DNA of 64,000 nucleotides, taken from the NCBI GenBank assembly GCA_964537685.1, contig CAZICM010000026.1:62001-126000 (forward strand). Reading direction: 5' to 3'. Below, in pieces: positions 27,098 through 40,062 of this stretch. The notes below the pieces were generated by a model. That model was not told the origin of the DNA. It was given only the letters and a program-made list of their open reading frames with translations, and did not search any database. This stretch comes from CAZICM01 sp964537685 (GTDB lineage: Bacteria; Myxococcota_A; Polyangia; Polyangiales; Polyangiaceae). How positions within the stretch are numbered: position 1 is the first letter of the stretch; each line of letters begins with the position of its first letter. A program made the position numbers and the translations under genes.

Positions 27098-28399
27098 TTA
27101 AGGCGCCGCCATGACGGCCCAATCTTCCATGACTTGAATCTTTTCACCCGGGAGTTTCTTTGGATAACTCACAGGAGGCATTGTTTGCGCCTTAACCCGC
27201 CCAAGCCACGCGGTTAATCTCTCCACCGCCACGTTATAATCCTCAAAATCCACGATAGGCGCCCCTTTTGTTCCGGTAGCATGGCATTCCGCGCAGTATT
27301 CATGCATAATGGGCTTGATATCCGTTGCAAAGCTCAGCGGCGTTCCCAAGCCATAACGATGCACCTGTTGCCCCTCTCCCACCCAAACATCACCCAACTT
27401 ATCCACCGCCGCCCTTTGAACCAAAGCTCCCGCATCTTCAAGGGTCGCGACCCGGTCGGGTATTTCTCCGTCTCTCACCCGGAGCAGCATCCCTTTGGAA
27501 AAGGCGTAGAGGCGTTGTTTCCCTGCATCCAGCGCAAACCCCATAACGCCGGGCGAAGCTTCTCCCTTGGCCGCCAGCGAATAATGAATATAGGCTCCAT
27601 CTCCGGAACGCGCGAATAAGCCTTTATCGGAAGCGAAATAAATGAGCGAACCTTCCTCGCATGAACGGCTATTGCAGGCGATCTCCCGCACATTACCCAT
27701 ATCGAAACCCAGCGCATAAGCTTTATTGGCCGCTTTATCGATTTCATAAACACGCGGGCCAAACGCTATATAAAGCCGATCTTTTTGACCATAGATCGCC
27801 GTGGGAATCCCTGTTTCGCCCTCGACCGTCCATTTCGATCGCATTCCGTTTTCAATCTCATAGGCTCCATCCGAAGCGATAAACAACACATGCGTTTCGG
27901 CTGTTCCATTCCCGTCGTCATCGGCCTCGCGCGCGGAAAGCGCTGTAATTCCAAGAGGATGCAATACCGGATGACCAGGCGAAAGCCCAAGCTTTCCATT
28001 GGCCGCAAAGAATAGGCCCTGTTCGGCAGCCACCAAAATCCCGCCATCATAGGCGCTCATCGCCCGCACCGAACCCGTTTCCGCGGGCAAATCCGGCTCA
28101 TCCCCCGTAATGCTTAACAATACCGGCCCCGCTGCCGTTACTTCATATACCGATGTGCTCGTCCCCAAGGCCATTTCATCGCCATGGCTCGCCATCGCCT
28201 GGGCATAGCCCTCTATCATATACACATCGCTTTTAGGCTCTTCCCCCGAAAATACCGGCGCGCCCTCCACCGTCGGCGCCTGGGATAACTTATCCACCGC
28301 CCCAGGCGCCCCTCCCGTCTCAGATGTAGAATCCCCTCCACATCCCATCAAATTGACCAAACCAGCCCACACCATTGAATAAATAAAAATCCTTTTCAT
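27098..28399 (-). CDS. Lipoprotein with beta-propeller-like body and C-terminal cytochrome c-type CxxCH domain
   Basis: A 433-residue protein with lipobox LMGCG. Residues ~60-350 contain repeating beta-blade-like units (ALGTSTSVYEV, MSAYDGGILVAAEQGLFF, LFIASDGAYEIENG, IYFASDKGLFA, and near the end LGDVWVGEGQQVHRYG). The C-terminal ~75 residues are a short haem-c-like domain: DIKPIMHEYCAECH with CxxCH, and TMPPVSYPKKLP giving a plausible distal Met. This form resembles the PSCyt1-type cytochromes found with DUF1501/DUF1549 proteins. It is divergent from such an operon (28530 onward), which supports a joint role. Haem attachment is inferred from the motif. Confidence 0.75.
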   Translation of the reverse strand: MKRIFIYSMVWAGLVNLMGCGGDSTSETGGAPGAVDKLSQAPTVEGAPVFSGEEPKSDVYMIEGYAQAMASHGDEMALGTSTSVYEVTAAGPVLLSITGDEPDLPAETGSVRAMSAYDGGILVAAEQGLFFAANGKLGLSPGHPVLHPLGITALSAREADDDGNGTAETHVLFIASDGAYEIENGMRSKWTVEGETGIPTAIYGQKDRLYIAFGPRVYEIDKAANKAYALGFDMGNVREIACNSRSCEEGSLIYFASDKGLFARSGDGAYIHYSLAAKGEASPGVMGFALDAGKQRLYAFSKGMLLRVRDGEIPDRVATLEDAGALVQRAAVDKLGDVWVGEGQQVHRYGLGTPLSFATDIKPIMHEYCAECHATGTKGAPIVDFEDYNVAVERLTAWLGRVKAQTMPPVSYPKKLPGEKIQVMEDWAVMAAP

Positions 28400-28529
28400 C
28401 GCGGCTCCGCATCCTACCCGACAAATTCAAAAGTTGAAACACCCCGATACCGCGCCATTGACAAAAAGAACGCGCTTTGATGCCATGGGCGGACTTTTGT
28501 TGACGGGTATTTGAACCGAAGGACGCGCC
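28400..28529. promoter_or_regulatory. Divergent promoter region between the CxxCH lipoprotein and the DUF1501 operon
   Basis: A 130-bp region between two divergent starts. TTGACA at 28458-28463 is a consensus -35 on the plus strand. The hexamer 17 bases later (TGCCAT, 28481-28486) is only a 3/6 match to -10, so the promoter is tentative. GAAGGA before ATG 28530 serves as ribosome site. Confidence 0.35.
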
Positions 28530-30206
28530 ATGAAACGCCTTTCCCTTCTGACGCTTGCCGGGTTTTCAGCGGCCTTTTCGGCCCTGCTAAACCCTCTTGG
28601 CCAGGAAGTTCGGGCCGAGGAAGCTCAATGCTTTTTGCACCGGGATCTTTCGCCCGAACGCTTGCTGCGCAGGCTCTCCATCGACTTGCGCGGAACGGTG
28701 CCCGATGTCGCCGAATACGAGGCGCTTTTGGCTTCGGGCCAGGGCGATATTCCCGATGCGATGATCGATGCGTATCTGGACAGCGATGAGTTTCGCCTGC
28801 AAATGCGAAGGCATCATGAAAGCCTTCTGTGGACCAATCCTTCCACGGCCTTAAGCGATGTTGGCTTTTCCCTGGGCGCGACCAATCTAGGCAATGGCGT
28901 AACGGTGTATGCCGTTACGTCAACGGGAAAAAGCAAGCTGTACCGCGGCGGCGACGGCACGCATGTCTGTCAGGACAAGCCTCAAAGCGCGCTGGGTTAC
29001 GACGCCAACGGCCTTCCCAATACCGAACCCATGGGCAGCGATGGCGTGGGCCCCGTTGTGGCCGAGGGCTGGGTCGAAGTGCATCCCTATTGGGATCCCG
29101 ATCCTCAAAAAACCATTAAAGTTTGCGCCTTCGACGCTCAGGTCAACGAAACCTATACCTTGCCCGCGGGCGACCCCGATGCGGGCACCCACACCTGCGA
29201 TCATGCGCTCGCGACAGGCAAGGCCAAAACCTGCGGCTGCGGCCCGGAGCTCAATTACTGCATGCTCGCGGGCACCGTACAGCCTGCCGTTCTCGGCTCG
29301 ATGCGCGAACAATTGCTGCGCTCGGTCGACGATGTAACGAGCGGGCAATCGCCCTACTCCCATCTCATCACGACCCAAAAAGCCTATATCAACGGGCCGC
29401 TCGTGCACTACTTCCGCTATTTGGGCCAGCGCCAAAGCTTTTCGCGCACACAAAATCTGTATCAGCCCAGCGATGGCAAACTGCCCGACCTGCACTACAC
29501 CGAGAGCGACAATTGGGTTGAAATTCAGCGGTCAGCACCGCATGCGGGCATCTTAACCCTGCCGGCTTATTTGCTTCGTTTTCAGACCAACCGGGGCCGC
29601 GCCAACCGTTACCGCATCGCCTTCGAGGGGCAATACTTTCAGCCCCCGAGCACCGTGGATTCGGCCTGCGCCAAGGAAGGCGACGACTTAACCCAGCGCT
29701 GCGTTTGCAGGAGCTGCCATACGCTGCTCGAGCCCTTGGCCTCGCATTTTGGCCAATTTGTCGAAGCGGGCACCACATCGCTCGCCGATTTCGCGCGTGA
29801 ATATGCTTCGCTCAAAGAGTGTTCCAAGGCCATCGCGCCCGCGAGCACCGCCTACTGCGATCGCTTTTATCAGCCCGTCCCCGATTTAAACGATCCAGAT
29901 ATCCGGCCCTATAAATTAAAGGCCATGCGCTATGCCGACGCGGCTCATCCCGAGATCGGACCCAATTTCGACGCGGGCCCCTTGGGCTTAGCGGCGGCCA
30001 ATGTGAAGAGCGGCTTATTTCACGAAGTGGCCACCCGCCACATGTTTGAATTTTTAATGAAACGGCCGCCCAACCTCGATCAAACCTCGCCCGACTATGA
30101 AGGCGATTTACTGATTGAAATCAAAGGGGAATTTCAGTCCCACGACAATCTCAAGCTTCTTGTCAAGCGCCTGGTCAAGCTGCCCGCCTACCGGAGGATG
30201 CCATGA
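28530..30206 (+). CDS. Exported DUF1549/DUF1588/DUF1592-like protein with CxxCH motif
   Basis: A 558-residue protein with a signal peptide (MKRLSLLTLAGFSAAFSALL). SPERLLRRLSIDLRGTVPDV at residues ~41-60 is the opening of the DUF1549-type domain. APHAGILTLPAYLLRFQTNR and later CVCRSCHTLLEPLASHFG (CxxCH) resemble the DUF1592/DUF1588 block, and the C-terminus (HMFEFLMKRPPN, then LKLLVKRLVKLPAYRRM) resembles DUF1585. An insert of ~200 residues with several Cys (KVCAFDAQ, HTCDHALATG, CGCGPELNYC) sits between. Such proteins usually precede a DUF1501 partner, as here. Exact domain boundaries need a profile search. The stop overlaps the next ATG (ATGA, 30203-30206). Confidence 0.7.
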   Translation: MKRLSLLTLAGFSAAFSALLNPLGQEVRAEEAQCFLHRDLSPERLLRRLSIDLRGTVPDVAEYEALLASGQGDIPDAMIDAYLDSDEFRLQMRRHHESLLWTNPSTALSDVGFSLGATNLGNGVTVYAVTSTGKSKLYRGGDGTHVCQDKPQSALGYDANGLPNTEPMGSDGVGPVVAEGWVEVHPYWDPDPQKTIKVCAFDAQVNETYTLPAGDPDAGTHTCDHALATGKAKTCGCGPELNYCMLAGTVQPAVLGSMREQLLRSVDDVTSGQSPYSHLITTQKAYINGPLVHYFRYLGQRQSFSRTQNLYQPSDGKLPDLHYTESDNWVEIQRSAPHAGILTLPAYLLRFQTNRGRANRYRIAFEGQYFQPPSTVDSACAKEGDDLTQRCVCRSCHTLLEPLASHFGQFVEAGTTSLADFAREYASLKECSKAIAPASTAYCDRFYQPVPDLNDPDIRPYKLKAMRYADAAHPEIGPNFDAGPLGLAAANVKSGLFHEVATRHMFEFLMKRPPNLDQTSPDYEGDLLIEIKGEFQSHDNLKLLVKRLVKLPAYRRMP

Positions 30207-30940
30207 AACAAATGGATTGTATTTATCATTCATTCGTTAAAATTGGCCTCACCTATTTAGTGGTGGGTGCGGGTCTTGTGGGGTGCGGTTCCAAAGAGCC
30301 TTCCCAAAGCGAGCCTTTTCAGCATCCCGAAGTGGGCGCGGTGGACACGCCTGAAGGCGAAGTTCCCTATCTCGCGCCGGAGCAAAGCCCGCCTCTATCG
30401 AGAGGCGTTCGCCGCATACCCATCGATACGCTCCAAGCATCGATGACCCGCGTGGCGGGCACAGATATTTACGGCGTACCCATTGAATGGAAATTCAATG
30501 GCAAAAATGGCTTTTCCGACGGCGCATTTGGCAAAGCGCTGGGCCGGCCGGATTTTCAAGCCTCGACCGATGAAAGCAAAGTGAGCAATTCACTCTATTT
30601 AAAATTCGTCGGCGACGCGGCCCGGGATATCTGCATGCAAATGGCGAAAAACGACATGAAGCGGGCGGATACAAAAGCCCGGGCCCTCTTTCCACAAGCG
30701 CCCGTGGATGGAAGCGCGTCCGACGCTCAAATCGAAGACAACCTGCGCTATTTGGTGCTTCGTTTCCTGGGCCTTCGCGTGGACGCCCAAGACCCGATGA
30801 TCCCCGCGCTCCGCAAGGTCTACGACGCAGGTGTTGCCAGCGTAAACGCACCCAGCGGAGCCGAATTAACGCCGGCCGCCGAAGGATGGCGGGGCGTTTG
30901 TGTATCGCTCTTTGAATCGCCGCTATTCCACAACGATTGA
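30203..30940 (+). CDS. Lipoprotein accessory to the DUF1588-like/DUF1501 operon
   Basis: A 245-residue protein with lipobox GLVGCG. GGAGG at 30193-30197 precedes ATG 30203, which overlaps the previous stop. Its start GVRRIPIDTLQASMTRVAG, the middle KVSNSLYLKFVGDAARDICMQM and the tail WRGVCVSLFESPLFHND look like the fragment of a DUF1592-type domain that in other bacteria is often part of one larger protein. It may therefore be a split-off partner of the upstream gene; that is an inference. No catalytic motif is visible. Between it and the DUF1501 gene lies only a short leader with GGAG. Confidence 0.65.
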   Translation: MKQMDCIYHSFVKIGLTYLVVGAGLVGCGSKEPSQSEPFQHPEVGAVDTPEGEVPYLAPEQSPPLSRGVRRIPIDTLQASMTRVAGTDIYGVPIEWKFNGKNGFSDGAFGKALGRPDFQASTDESKVSNSLYLKFVGDAARDICMQMAKNDMKRADTKARALFPQAPVDGSASDAQIEDNLRYLVLRFLGLRVDAQDPMIPALRKVYDAGVASVNAPSGAELTPAAEGWRGVCVSLFESPLFHND

Positions 30941-30953
30941 GGAGAATTGCGCA

Positions 30954-32402
30954 ATGAAATCGAAAGGCACACTTTCCCGCCGCGCGATGCTGGGCACCTT
31001 GGGTTTGGGAGGCGGCGCGCTTCTTCTGGATGGCCTGCTCGGACTTAAACACGCGCGCGCAGATATTAGCGATCCCGATAATGCGCCGCTTTTAATCATG
31101 TGTGAATTCGTGAGCGGCTGGGACACGCTCTACAGCCTCGATCCCAGAAATCATCAGGATTTCGGCGATCCCGGCGGCGGCATTTACACCGGATTCGACA
31201 TGGTCACCGATGTATTGACCAAAAAAACCATCGAAGATGATACCGGTGGTACCGGATTGGTCAAACCGGCGGGCAGCGAAATCGCCTTTGGACCCGCAAT
31301 GGGAAAGCTGCCCGCGGAGCATTTCAACGATCTCTGCATTATTCGCGGGGTCAATATGGGCACGCTCACCCATGAAGTGGGCCGGCGATATTTTCTCACG
31401 GGTAAATTCCCGCGCGGACTTGCGGCATCGGGCAGCTCGCTCGAGACGTGGTGGGTAGCGGCATCGGGACATATGGACGCCCATTCGATTCCCAATTTGG
31501 TCTCGGGCGGCGCCGAAACCTACAACGAAGGGCTATCGCCCCAGGCGGGCGGCCTGCAAGTGCCAGGCTATTCTGAAATGCTTCAGGTCTTGCGGCCCTT
31601 GAATGCCTCGCTCAACCTCGACGGAAAAGTCACCCAAGCCGCGGCCGATTTTCATCAGAATGACTACTGCATTCACAAACAACTCGATCAATATGGGCAT
31701 ATCCGCTCGCACCTAGCGGCGTGGAGTTCGGCGCAAACGCTGGCGAACGGCGGCCTGTGGAAACATTTTGATTTCAAGGCGAACCCGCCTGCGGGCAGCC
31801 AATTGGAAACGCTTTACCAGACATTCAATGTAAATCCGGCCAATCCTGGGGCCGCCTTATTCGGCAAAGCGCGGGGCCAAGCGGCACTTGCGGCCCAAGC
31901 CATTGTCAACCGCATCTCTCAAGTTGTACTGCTCCGCCTGGTCAACGTCACCGACGCACATTTCGACGACGACTGGCCGAGCAACCATCCCGCCCGCCAG
32001 CGCGAAGGATTTGAAGCAATCAGCGAATTGATCACCTATCTGAAGAATACCGAGGACAAACCTGGGCAATCCTTCTGGGATCGCACCACCCTCTTATGTT
32101 ATTCCGATTTTGCGCGCACGCCCCGGATCAATCCTCAAGGAGGGCGCGATCATCATCTGGCCTCGGCGTGCTTGGTCGCGGGCAATGGCATCAAGGGCAA
32201 TTTAGCCGTCGGCGCAACGAAAGACACCAATTATGATTCCCGTCCGATCGATTTGGATACCGGCATTCCCAACGACGACGGCGGGCATTTGTTGCATCCC
32301 CAAGATGTTCACGCGACAATATTGCATGCTGCCGGACTGCCCTACGATCATATTTCCAATCAAAGCCCAAAGATTATCAAAGCCATTCTAAAAAATCCAT
32401 AG
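30954..32402 (+). CDS. DUF1501 family protein, Tat-exported (copy A)
   Basis: A 482-residue protein starting at ATG 30954 behind GGAG (30941-30944). The N-terminus LSRRAMLGTLGLGGGALLLD is a twin-arginine signal. DUF1501 is an alkaline-phosphatase-like superfamily; here LLIMCEFVSGWDTLYSLDP corresponds to the opening motif, and TTLLCYSDFARTPRINPQGG and GRDHHLASACLVAGNGIKG to the C-terminal metal-site region (Asp-His-His). HPQDVHATILHAAGLP closes the domain. The usual 'GGPS' opening is replaced by VSGWD. Export in folded form suggests a cofactor. It ends the three-gene operon, and a second DUF1501 protein (56874-58136) is in the window. Confidence 0.85.
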   Translation: MKSKGTLSRRAMLGTLGLGGGALLLDGLLGLKHARADISDPDNAPLLIMCEFVSGWDTLYSLDPRNHQDFGDPGGGIYTGFDMVTDVLTKKTIEDDTGGTGLVKPAGSEIAFGPAMGKLPAEHFNDLCIIRGVNMGTLTHEVGRRYFLTGKFPRGLAASGSSLETWWVAASGHMDAHSIPNLVSGGAETYNEGLSPQAGGLQVPGYSEMLQVLRPLNASLNLDGKVTQAAADFHQNDYCIHKQLDQYGHIRSHLAAWSSAQTLANGGLWKHFDFKANPPAGSQLETLYQTFNVNPANPGAALFGKARGQAALAAQAIVNRISQVVLLRLVNVTDAHFDDDWPSNHPARQREGFEAISELITYLKNTEDKPGQSFWDRTTLLCYSDFARTPRINPQGGRDHHLASACLVAGNGIKGNLAVGATKDTNYDSRPIDLDTGIPNDDGGHLLHPQDVHATILHAAGLPYDHISNQSPKIIKAILKNP

Positions 32403-32412
32403 AATAGACCCC

Positions 32413-32895
32413 ATGACTGCCCAGCAAAGCGAGCACTTCACAACCGAATACACCGCGCTCAACTTAGGCGAATGGCGCGTTTTCGGAATCATTCGAGGAG
32501 AGCCCACCCAAGAAAACCGCGGCTGGGGCGATGGCCCGGCATTTAAATCCGATCCGGGTGAAGCTCCGACGATGAAAACGTCCAATTGGAAAGGATATAC
32601 TTGCCATTTTCACCTAAGACGCGATGGCCGGATGAACCTCGATTTTTTCGAATATGACGATCGAAGCCTTCTGCCGAGAATCGTAAACGAACTCATCGAA
32701 GGAGATTTTTATTTGGTCCTAAAATCGGATTTCTTCGGCCCCCGCCTTTACATTCCTTTTCGGGGCGGCACCATTCAATCCGATCGAACATTATGGCTTC
32801 ACGAAGATTACATCGGCGATAGTCCCACCTCTACCGAATTGCGCCCGGGCTGCCATCCTGATTTTCCCCGCAAAGCGCGCCTTTGGCATCAATAA
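32413..32895 (+). CDS. Hypothetical protein, 160 aa
   Basis: ATG 32413 lies 10 bases after the DUF1501 stop, so it may be cotranscribed. It has no signal peptide or membrane segment. The sequence is rich in aromatic and charged residues (WRVFGIIRGE, WKGYTCHFHLRRDGRMNLDF, DRTLWLHEDYIGD), suggesting a compact mixed alpha/beta cytoplasmic domain. I recognise no family. Codon use matches its neighbours, which supports it as a real gene. Confidence 0.6.
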   Translation: MTAQQSEHFTTEYTALNLGEWRVFGIIRGEPTQENRGWGDGPAFKSDPGEAPTMKTSNWKGYTCHFHLRRDGRMNLDFFEYDDRSLLPRIVNELIEGDFYLVLKSDFFGPRLYIPFRGGTIQSDRTLWLHEDYIGDSPTSTELRPGCHPDFPRKARLWHQ

Positions 32896-32916
32896 ACCAG
32901 CTCGCGTTCTCAAGCG

Positions 32917-37464
<4,548 letters not shown>

Positions 37465-37485
37465 CCGCGTCGAGACACCCTTCTT

Positions 37486-40050
37486 TTAAGGATCGACCAC
37501 CCTCGCCGGCGCCCCAACCAAAGGCACCCCACTCCCCAATTGCGCCCAATTGCTCGCGCCCCAACAGGAAATCATCCCATCGGATTGCAATCCACAAGCG
37601 TGCTCCAGCCCCATCGACCCCGCCGCCCAACTCACCACACTCGGCACTTTGGTCGGCTTATTCGGCGAAACCAGCCCTCCCATTCCAAGCTGCCCATACG
37701 AACCCGTACCCCAACAATACAAATCCCCATTCTTTTTAATTGCGCACGTCGACGTTCCCTGCCCCAGCACCGGCCGCGCCCAATCCGTATCCGTCCCCAC
37801 CTGCACAGGCGAAAGCGCCGGACCCACCGCATTCCCAAGCCCGAGCTCCCCGCTCGCATTCCGGCCCCAACACCATAGTGTGCCATTCGATTGTACTGCA
37901 CACGCATGATTGGCTCCCACATCCACAGCCATTACATTCGAAATACCAAGCACCTCTGTCGGCGTCAGCACCGGCGAATTCGTATTTCCCAAACCAAGCT
38001 GCGCCACATCATTGCGGCCCCAGCAATACACGGCTCCCCCCGATTTCAGCGCGCAGGTAAACTCACCGCTCGCCGCCACATCCGCCCAATCCAGCGCCGC
38101 GGCCGGCATCACCTGCACCGCCTCCGAACGAGCCGTCGTCGTACCATCCCCGAGCTGCCCCACCGCATTGCGCCCCCAGCACCACAGCGATTGATCGGCC
38201 CTCACCCCGCAATTGTAATTATAACCCGCATCCAGCTTCACCCACGCCGACGAATTGCCCGGCGTCGCATTCACCATCACAGGTGTATTCTGATGCGTTG
38301 TCCCGCTCCCATTGCCCAATTCCCCATTAAAATCCCATCCCCAGCAATAAGGAATATCCGTCCCCGCTCCATCATCGGCAATACCACAGGAGTGATTGCG
38401 CCCCAGCCTAATCGCCTTCCACACCTTACCCGCGCCAATTTGCACCGGAGAAACCCGCGTAATACTCGTACCATCCCCCAAATTCCCATAAGCATTGCGG
38501 CCCCAGCAATACAAATCCCCATTCTTTCGAATGCCGCACCCATTATCCATTTGCACATCCAAAAATACCCAATCCTTATCCATCCCCACCAAGGCCGGGT
38601 CATTTCGATCGGATGTATAACCAAATCCAGTGGCTCCCCGGCTTGCCGAACCCCAACAATACAAAAACCCTCCGGCCCGCAGCCCACAGCCAAAACGAAG
38701 CCCCATCGACACCTTTTGCCAATCCTTATCGGAACCGACCAACACAGGCGACAACTTCGGCGACTCATCCCCCGGCGTCCCCGTTTGCCCCATGCTTCCA
38801 TCGCCAAAACACGAAAGAACCCCCGACGTCCGCAACCCGCAAACGGCAAAATCCCCGGCATCCAAACTCGCCCAATCCGTATCCATTCCGATCAATTTGG
38901 GCTCCACAATACTCGTCGTTGTTCCATCGCCGCCCTGCCCCAGCGAATTCGTCCCCCAGCAAAAACGCGTGCCATCCATCTTCACCCCGCACGCAAAGGC
39001 ATTTCCCGCCGTCACCTGCGCCCAATCCGCGGCCAGGCTCTTTTCCTGAACAGGCACAGAACTATTGGCCGTCAGCCCATTTCCCAACTGCCGGCTCGAA
39101 TTCAGGCCCCAACACCATAGTGTATGATCATTCCGCACCGCACACGAAAACTCAGATCCGGACGACACCGAAAGCCAAGGTCCCGGCGCACTAACCGGAG
39201 TCGGCGCCGTTTGATTATTCGTGGTTCCATCGCCCACCTGACCCCTATTGTTGCTACCCCAGCAATACAAATCGCCATTTTCACGAATCGCGCAGACATG
39301 CGTGGCTCCCGCATCCATTGAAACCCAATCCGCAATTCCACCCACAATCGGCGTGGGCGACAATTTCGCCGTTAACGTTCCATCCGCGAGCTGCCCCAGG
39401 CTATTGGTTCCCCAGCAAAAAATCTTCTTCCCCTCATTGCGCGCACACGAAAAAGCCGAACCCACCGACACATTCAGCCAATCCGATGCATCTCCCGCGG
39501 GCGCCGGCCTCAAATACAAAACATCGCTCGTCCCCGTGCCCACTTGACCGCTGGTATTCAAACCCCAGCACTGAACGGTCTTATCCGAACGAACCGCGCA
39601 CGCATGATATTGCCCGGCCGAAATATCGGTATATGCCGCATCACAGCTCTTGCCATCTCCAACAAAGCCCGCTGGACATGCACAGCTATAACTTCCAACC
39701 GAATTCGTGCACACTGCGTTTGAATCGCAATCAAACGTTAATGTTTGGCATTCATCAATATCCGCGCAGCTCTTGCCATCGCCCGAAAAACCCGCCTTGC
39801 ATACGCATTCATAAAAACCGGGCGTATCAATACAATCGGCATTCGCATCACACCCATGCATTCCAAGCGCACATTCATCGACAAGCATAGCCGAGCTCGA
39901 ACTCACGCCTGAACCGCCGGCATTGCTCCCTCCCGAACCTCCCGAACCGCTCATCCCGCCCGCGCCGCCGCCGTCTCCACCGCACGCGGAAAATCCGATC
40001 GAAGAGACACTCAATACAAAAAACACCATCCCAGAAAGCTTGCGCGCCAT
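37486..40050 (-). CDS. EGF-like/RCC1-repeat lipoprotein (copy 1)
   Basis: An 854-residue protein with lipobox FSACG followed by a Gly/Ser-rich spacer. Two calcium-binding EGF-like domains follow: one around DECALGMHGCDANADC, with CVCKAGFSGDGKSC; the second opening DIDECQTLTFDCDSNAVC, with CACPAGFVGDGKSC. Fourteen RCC1-type repeats of about 50 residues follow, each with an HxCAVRxDGxxxCWGxNxxGQLGDG core; I count 14 C-x8-CWG or CFG units. Paired cysteines in each blade suggest disulphide-stapled propellers. Fourteen blades would make two seven-bladed propellers. It is probably anchored in the outer membrane as a cell-surface binding protein. The tandem paralogue is 12 bp upstream and the kinase gene starts 21 bp downstream. 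Confidence 0.9.
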   Translation of the reverse strand: MARKLSGMVFFVLSVSSIGFSACGGDGGGAGGMSGSGGSGGSNAGGSGVSSSSAMLVDECALGMHGCDANADCIDTPGFYECVCKAGFSGDGKSCADIDECQTLTFDCDSNAVCTNSVGSYSCACPAGFVGDGKSCDAAYTDISAGQYHACAVRSDKTVQCWGLNTSGQVGTGTSDVLYLRPAPAGDASDWLNVSVGSAFSCARNEGKKIFCWGTNSLGQLADGTLTAKLSPTPIVGGIADWVSMDAGATHVCAIRENGDLYCWGSNNRGQVGDGTTNNQTAPTPVSAPGPWLSVSSGSEFSCAVRNDHTLWCWGLNSSRQLGNGLTANSSVPVQEKSLAADWAQVTAGNAFACGVKMDGTRFCWGTNSLGQGGDGTTTSIVEPKLIGMDTDWASLDAGDFAVCGLRTSGVLSCFGDGSMGQTGTPGDESPKLSPVLVGSDKDWQKVSMGLRFGCGLRAGGFLYCWGSASRGATGFGYTSDRNDPALVGMDKDWVFLDVQMDNGCGIRKNGDLYCWGRNAYGNLGDGTSITRVSPVQIGAGKVWKAIRLGRNHSCGIADDGAGTDIPYCWGWDFNGELGNGSGTTHQNTPVMVNATPGNSSAWVKLDAGYNYNCGVRADQSLWCWGRNAVGQLGDGTTTARSEAVQVMPAAALDWADVAASGEFTCALKSGGAVYCWGRNDVAQLGLGNTNSPVLTPTEVLGISNVMAVDVGANHACAVQSNGTLWCWGRNASGELGLGNAVGPALSPVQVGTDTDWARPVLGQGTSTCAIKKNGDLYCWGTGSYGQLGMGGLVSPNKPTKVPSVVSWAAGSMGLEHACGLQSDGMISCWGASNWAQLGSGVPLVGAPARVVDP

Positions 40051-40062
40051 GCCCGTATCCCT

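Noticed and set aside
27098..28399. Multihaem cytochrome
   Set aside because: Only one CxxCH is present; a multihaem call is not supported.
37891..39120. 409-residue plus-strand frame opposite the RCC1 gene
   Set aside because: Arg/Pro/Ile-rich antisense shadow; the sense strand encodes conserved EGF and RCC1 motifs.
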